7,595 nucleotides of DNA from an uncultured Eubacteriales bacterium. Its GTDB lineage: Bacteria; Bacillota; Clostridia; Monoglobales; Monoglobaceae. Of the stretch, positions 5,859 to 7,595 are shown piece by piece. The notes below the pieces were generated by a model that worked only from the letters and a program-made list of their open reading frames with translations, was not told the origin of the DNA and made no database searches. The DNA lies in contig UQOT01000090.1 in NCBI GenBank assembly GCA_900542675.1, positions 1-7,595 on the forward strand, in the 5' to 3' direction. Numbering within the stretch: the stretch's first letter is position 1; every line of letters begins with the position of its first letter. Made by a program: the position numbers and the translations under genes.

Positions 5859-7595
5859 TTATTGTTTCACGCGGCTGACGTCGCCGGAATTCTTATCGAT
5901 ATGTATTACGCTGTCGGATTTTATCATCGCAACGTTCTTCGCAGGGGCAATCGGTATAATCGGCCGCGGATGCTTTAAAAATGCGTGGCTTGTAACCTCG
6001 TCCATATTTTTTGCGAAGTAAAACGTAATGTTGTCTTTAACAATGTCCGGCAACTCGTCATAGTCTGCTTTGTTATCAAACGGAATTATAATATTTTTAA
6101 TCCCAATTCTGTACGCCGCAAGGGTCTTTTCTTTAAGTCCGCCAATCGGCATAACTCTGCCGCGCAGTGTGACTTCGCCCGTCATAGCGGTATCCGAACG
6201 CAGCGGAAAACCGCTCAGCGCCGAAATCATAGCCGACGCCATTGTTATACCTGCAGAAGGTCCGTCCTTCGGTACAGCGCCCTCGGGAATGTGGATATGT
6301 ATATCCTTAGTCTTGTAAAAGTCCGAGTCAACTCCGAGCTTATAACAGTTGGTGCGGATATAGCTGAGAGCCGCCTTTGCCGACTCCTTCATAACATCTC
6401 CGAGGTTACCGGTCAGCTCAAGCTTGCCGCTGCCGTCCATAATATTGACTTCCACGGTGAGCGTTTCGCCGCCGACTTCCGTCCACGCAAGCCCTGTAGC
6501 CGCGCCGATTTTGCCGTTCTTTGCCGAGACGTCTTCGGTATCTGTGTGATAAACCTGCTTGCCTAAAAATTCACTCAAATTCTTTTTGGCAATGCTGACC
6601 GAGTAATCTTTATCATCAACAACTTTAACCGCCGTTTTGCGGCATATTTTGGCAATAGTCCGCTCCAGGTTTCTGACGCCCGATTCGCGTGTGTAGCCGC
6701 TGATGATAAGTTTAAGTCCGCTGTCGGTAAACTTTATCTGCGAGGCTGACAGTCCGTTCTTTTTGCGCTGCTTGGGAACAAGATATCGCTTGGCTATTGT
6801 GAGTTTTTCCGCATCGGTATAGCCTGATACCTCGATTATATCCATACGGTCGATAAGCGGACGCGGTATAGAGTCAAGCGTGTTGGCTGACGCTATAAAC
6901 ATCACGTTTGAAAGGTCAAACGGTACCTCAACATAGTTGTCCCTGAAGCTCTTATTCTGTTCCGGGTCGAGAACTTCAAGCATAGCGGAGGACGGGTCGC
7001 CGTTATAATCTTTAGCCATTTTGTCAATCTCGTCAAGCAGTATAATCGGGTTGTTAACCTCGGCGCGTTTAAGCGCGTCGATAATCCTGCCGGGCATAGC
7101 GCCGACATATGTCTTCCTGTGACCTCGAATTTCCGCCTCGTTGTGCAGTCCTCCAAGACTAATCCTGACATACTCGCGGCCGATTGATTTTGCGAGTGAG
7201 CTTACGATAGAGGTCTTGCCCGTTCCCGGAGGACCGACAAGGCAGAGTATATTGCCTGACGGCTTATCAGTAAGTTTTCTTACCGCAATGTATTCAAGAA
7301 TTCTGTCCTTGACCTTATCAAGACCGAAGTGGTCACGGTCAAGCTGTGCTTTGGCGTCTGTGACACTCAGCTTTTCCTCGCTTGATTTGTCCCAAGGCAG
7401 GGCGAGCAGTGTTTCAATATAGCCCTGAATTACCGCATATTCCTGTGAATGTGTGGGAACCTTTGAGAGCTTGTTAATCTCCTCGTCTAATACATTCATC
7501 AGTTCGTCCGGAAGACTTCTTCCCTCAAGCAGCTTTTTGTATTTTTCAATATCGCTGTCATCGTCCTCACCGAGCTCCGTTTTAATAACCTTAAG
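5859..7595 (-). CDS. lon: ATP-dependent Lon protease (LonA type), N-terminus outside the window
   Basis: A hexameric cytosolic AAA+ protease that degrades damaged and regulatory proteins. The frame is open to the right edge, giving 578 residues. By comparison with E. coli Lon, about 235 N-terminal residues are missing, so the ATG at 7499 is internal. In fragment numbering, the last part of the N-terminal helical region includes the family-like GYIETLLALPW (58-68). The AAA+ module has Walker A GPPGTGKT (121-128), Walker B ILLDEIDK (185-192), sensor 1 FIASAN (233-238) and the sensor 2 region TRESGVRNLER (302-312). The protease domain has catalytic Ser447 in DGPSAG and Lys490 in GGLKEK. The spacing of 43 residues equals that of E. 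coli S679-K722. A tail of some 35 residues beyond the usual end is present. The promoter would lie outside the window. Confidence 0.97.
   Translation of the reverse strand, partial: LKVIKTELGEDDDSDIEKYKKLLEGRSLPDELMNVLDEEINKLSKVPTHSQEYAVIQGYIETLLALPWDKSSEEKLSVTDAKAQLDRDHFGLDKVKDRILEYIAVRKLTDKPSGNILCLVGPPGTGKTSIVSSLAKSIGREYVRISLGGLHNEAEIRGHRKTYVGAMPGRIIDALKRAEVNNPIILLDEIDKMAKDYNGDPSSAMLEVLDPEQNKSFRDNYVEVPFDLSNVMFIASANTLDSIPRPLIDRMDIIEVSGYTDAEKLTIAKRYLVPKQRKKNGLSASQIKFTDSGLKLIISGYTRESGVRNLERTIAKICRKTAVKVVDDKDYSVSIAKKNLSEFLGKQVYHTDTEDVSAKNGKIGAATGLAWTEVGGETLTVEVNIMDGSGKLELTGNLGDVMKESAKAALSYIRTNCYKLGVDSDFYKTKDIHIHIPEGAVPKDGPSAGITMASAMISALSGFPLRSDTAMTGEVTLRGRVMPIGGLKEKTLAAYRIGIKNIIIPFDNKADYDELPDIVKDNITFYFAKNMDEVTSHAFLKHPRPIIPIAPAKNVAMIKSDSVIHIDKNSGDVSRVKQ

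Noticed and set aside
5985..6566. 193-codon plus-strand open frame
   Set aside because: It is antisense to the Lon protease domain; its composition (Arg/Cys/Val-rich) is that of a shadow frame and it shows no ribosome site I trust.
7497..7499. ATG at 7499 as the true start of lon
   Set aside because: Upstream codons stay open to the window edge and encode Lon-like sequence (KTELGEDDSDIEKYKK), so this Met is internal.
1..7595. CRISPR array, tRNA/rRNA genes, or a new multi-gene defence system
   Set aside because: No direct-repeat array, no clover-leaf or rRNA-like sequence was seen, and apart from the left edge the window is filled by six recognisable housekeeping-type genes.

Overview
The window is a compact, single-strand gene block from what looks like a Gram-positive anaerobe of the class Clostridia. 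The reasons are: strong AAAGGAG / GGAGGG Shine-Dalgarno sites, moderate G+C as judged by eye, TAA as the stop codon of all six main genes, a clostridial-style HisRS with four cysteine pairs, and a lon-engB gene pair. I cannot name a genus. All supported genes lie on the minus strand, so the biological order runs from right to left.

Right to left: lon (ATP-dependent protease, 5' end outside the window), then engB/ysxC (ribosome-assembly GTPase), then a fumarylacetoacetate-hydrolase (FAH) family enzyme, then three aminoacyl-tRNA synthetases in a row: hisS, aspS and tyrS. Gaps are 22, 16, 3 and 35 nt, and aspS and tyrS overlap by 8 nt. I see no internal terminator or T-box leader, so the six genes are probably co-transcribed. 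The theme is translation and proteostasis: protein turnover, 50S subunit maturation and charging of three tRNAs. The FAH enzyme is the one metabolic passenger. No non-coding stretch reaches 300 bases.

The most interesting part is the last 96 bases at the left edge, just past the tyrS stop codon. A short G+C-rich hairpin (76-92) begins 4 nt after the stop and has an A-rich 5' flank, but on the tyrS strand its T-tract stops after three bases. Immediately after it comes a sequence resembling the terminal inverted repeat of IS3-family (IS150-like) insertion sequences, beginning with the expected TG. That end folds with the DNA just inside it into a near-perfect 17-bp hairpin (35-74) followed by a T-run. 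The hairpin's 3' arm carries the Shine-Dalgarno of a reading frame that starts at position 30 and leaves the window after ten codons (MSKTGRKNRN). My reading is that an IS element inserted into the U-tract of the tyrS operon terminator, and that its end hairpin both terminates read-through transcription and hides the ribosome site of the first transposase ORF. The IS assignment rests on recalled similarity and on architecture, not on a search.
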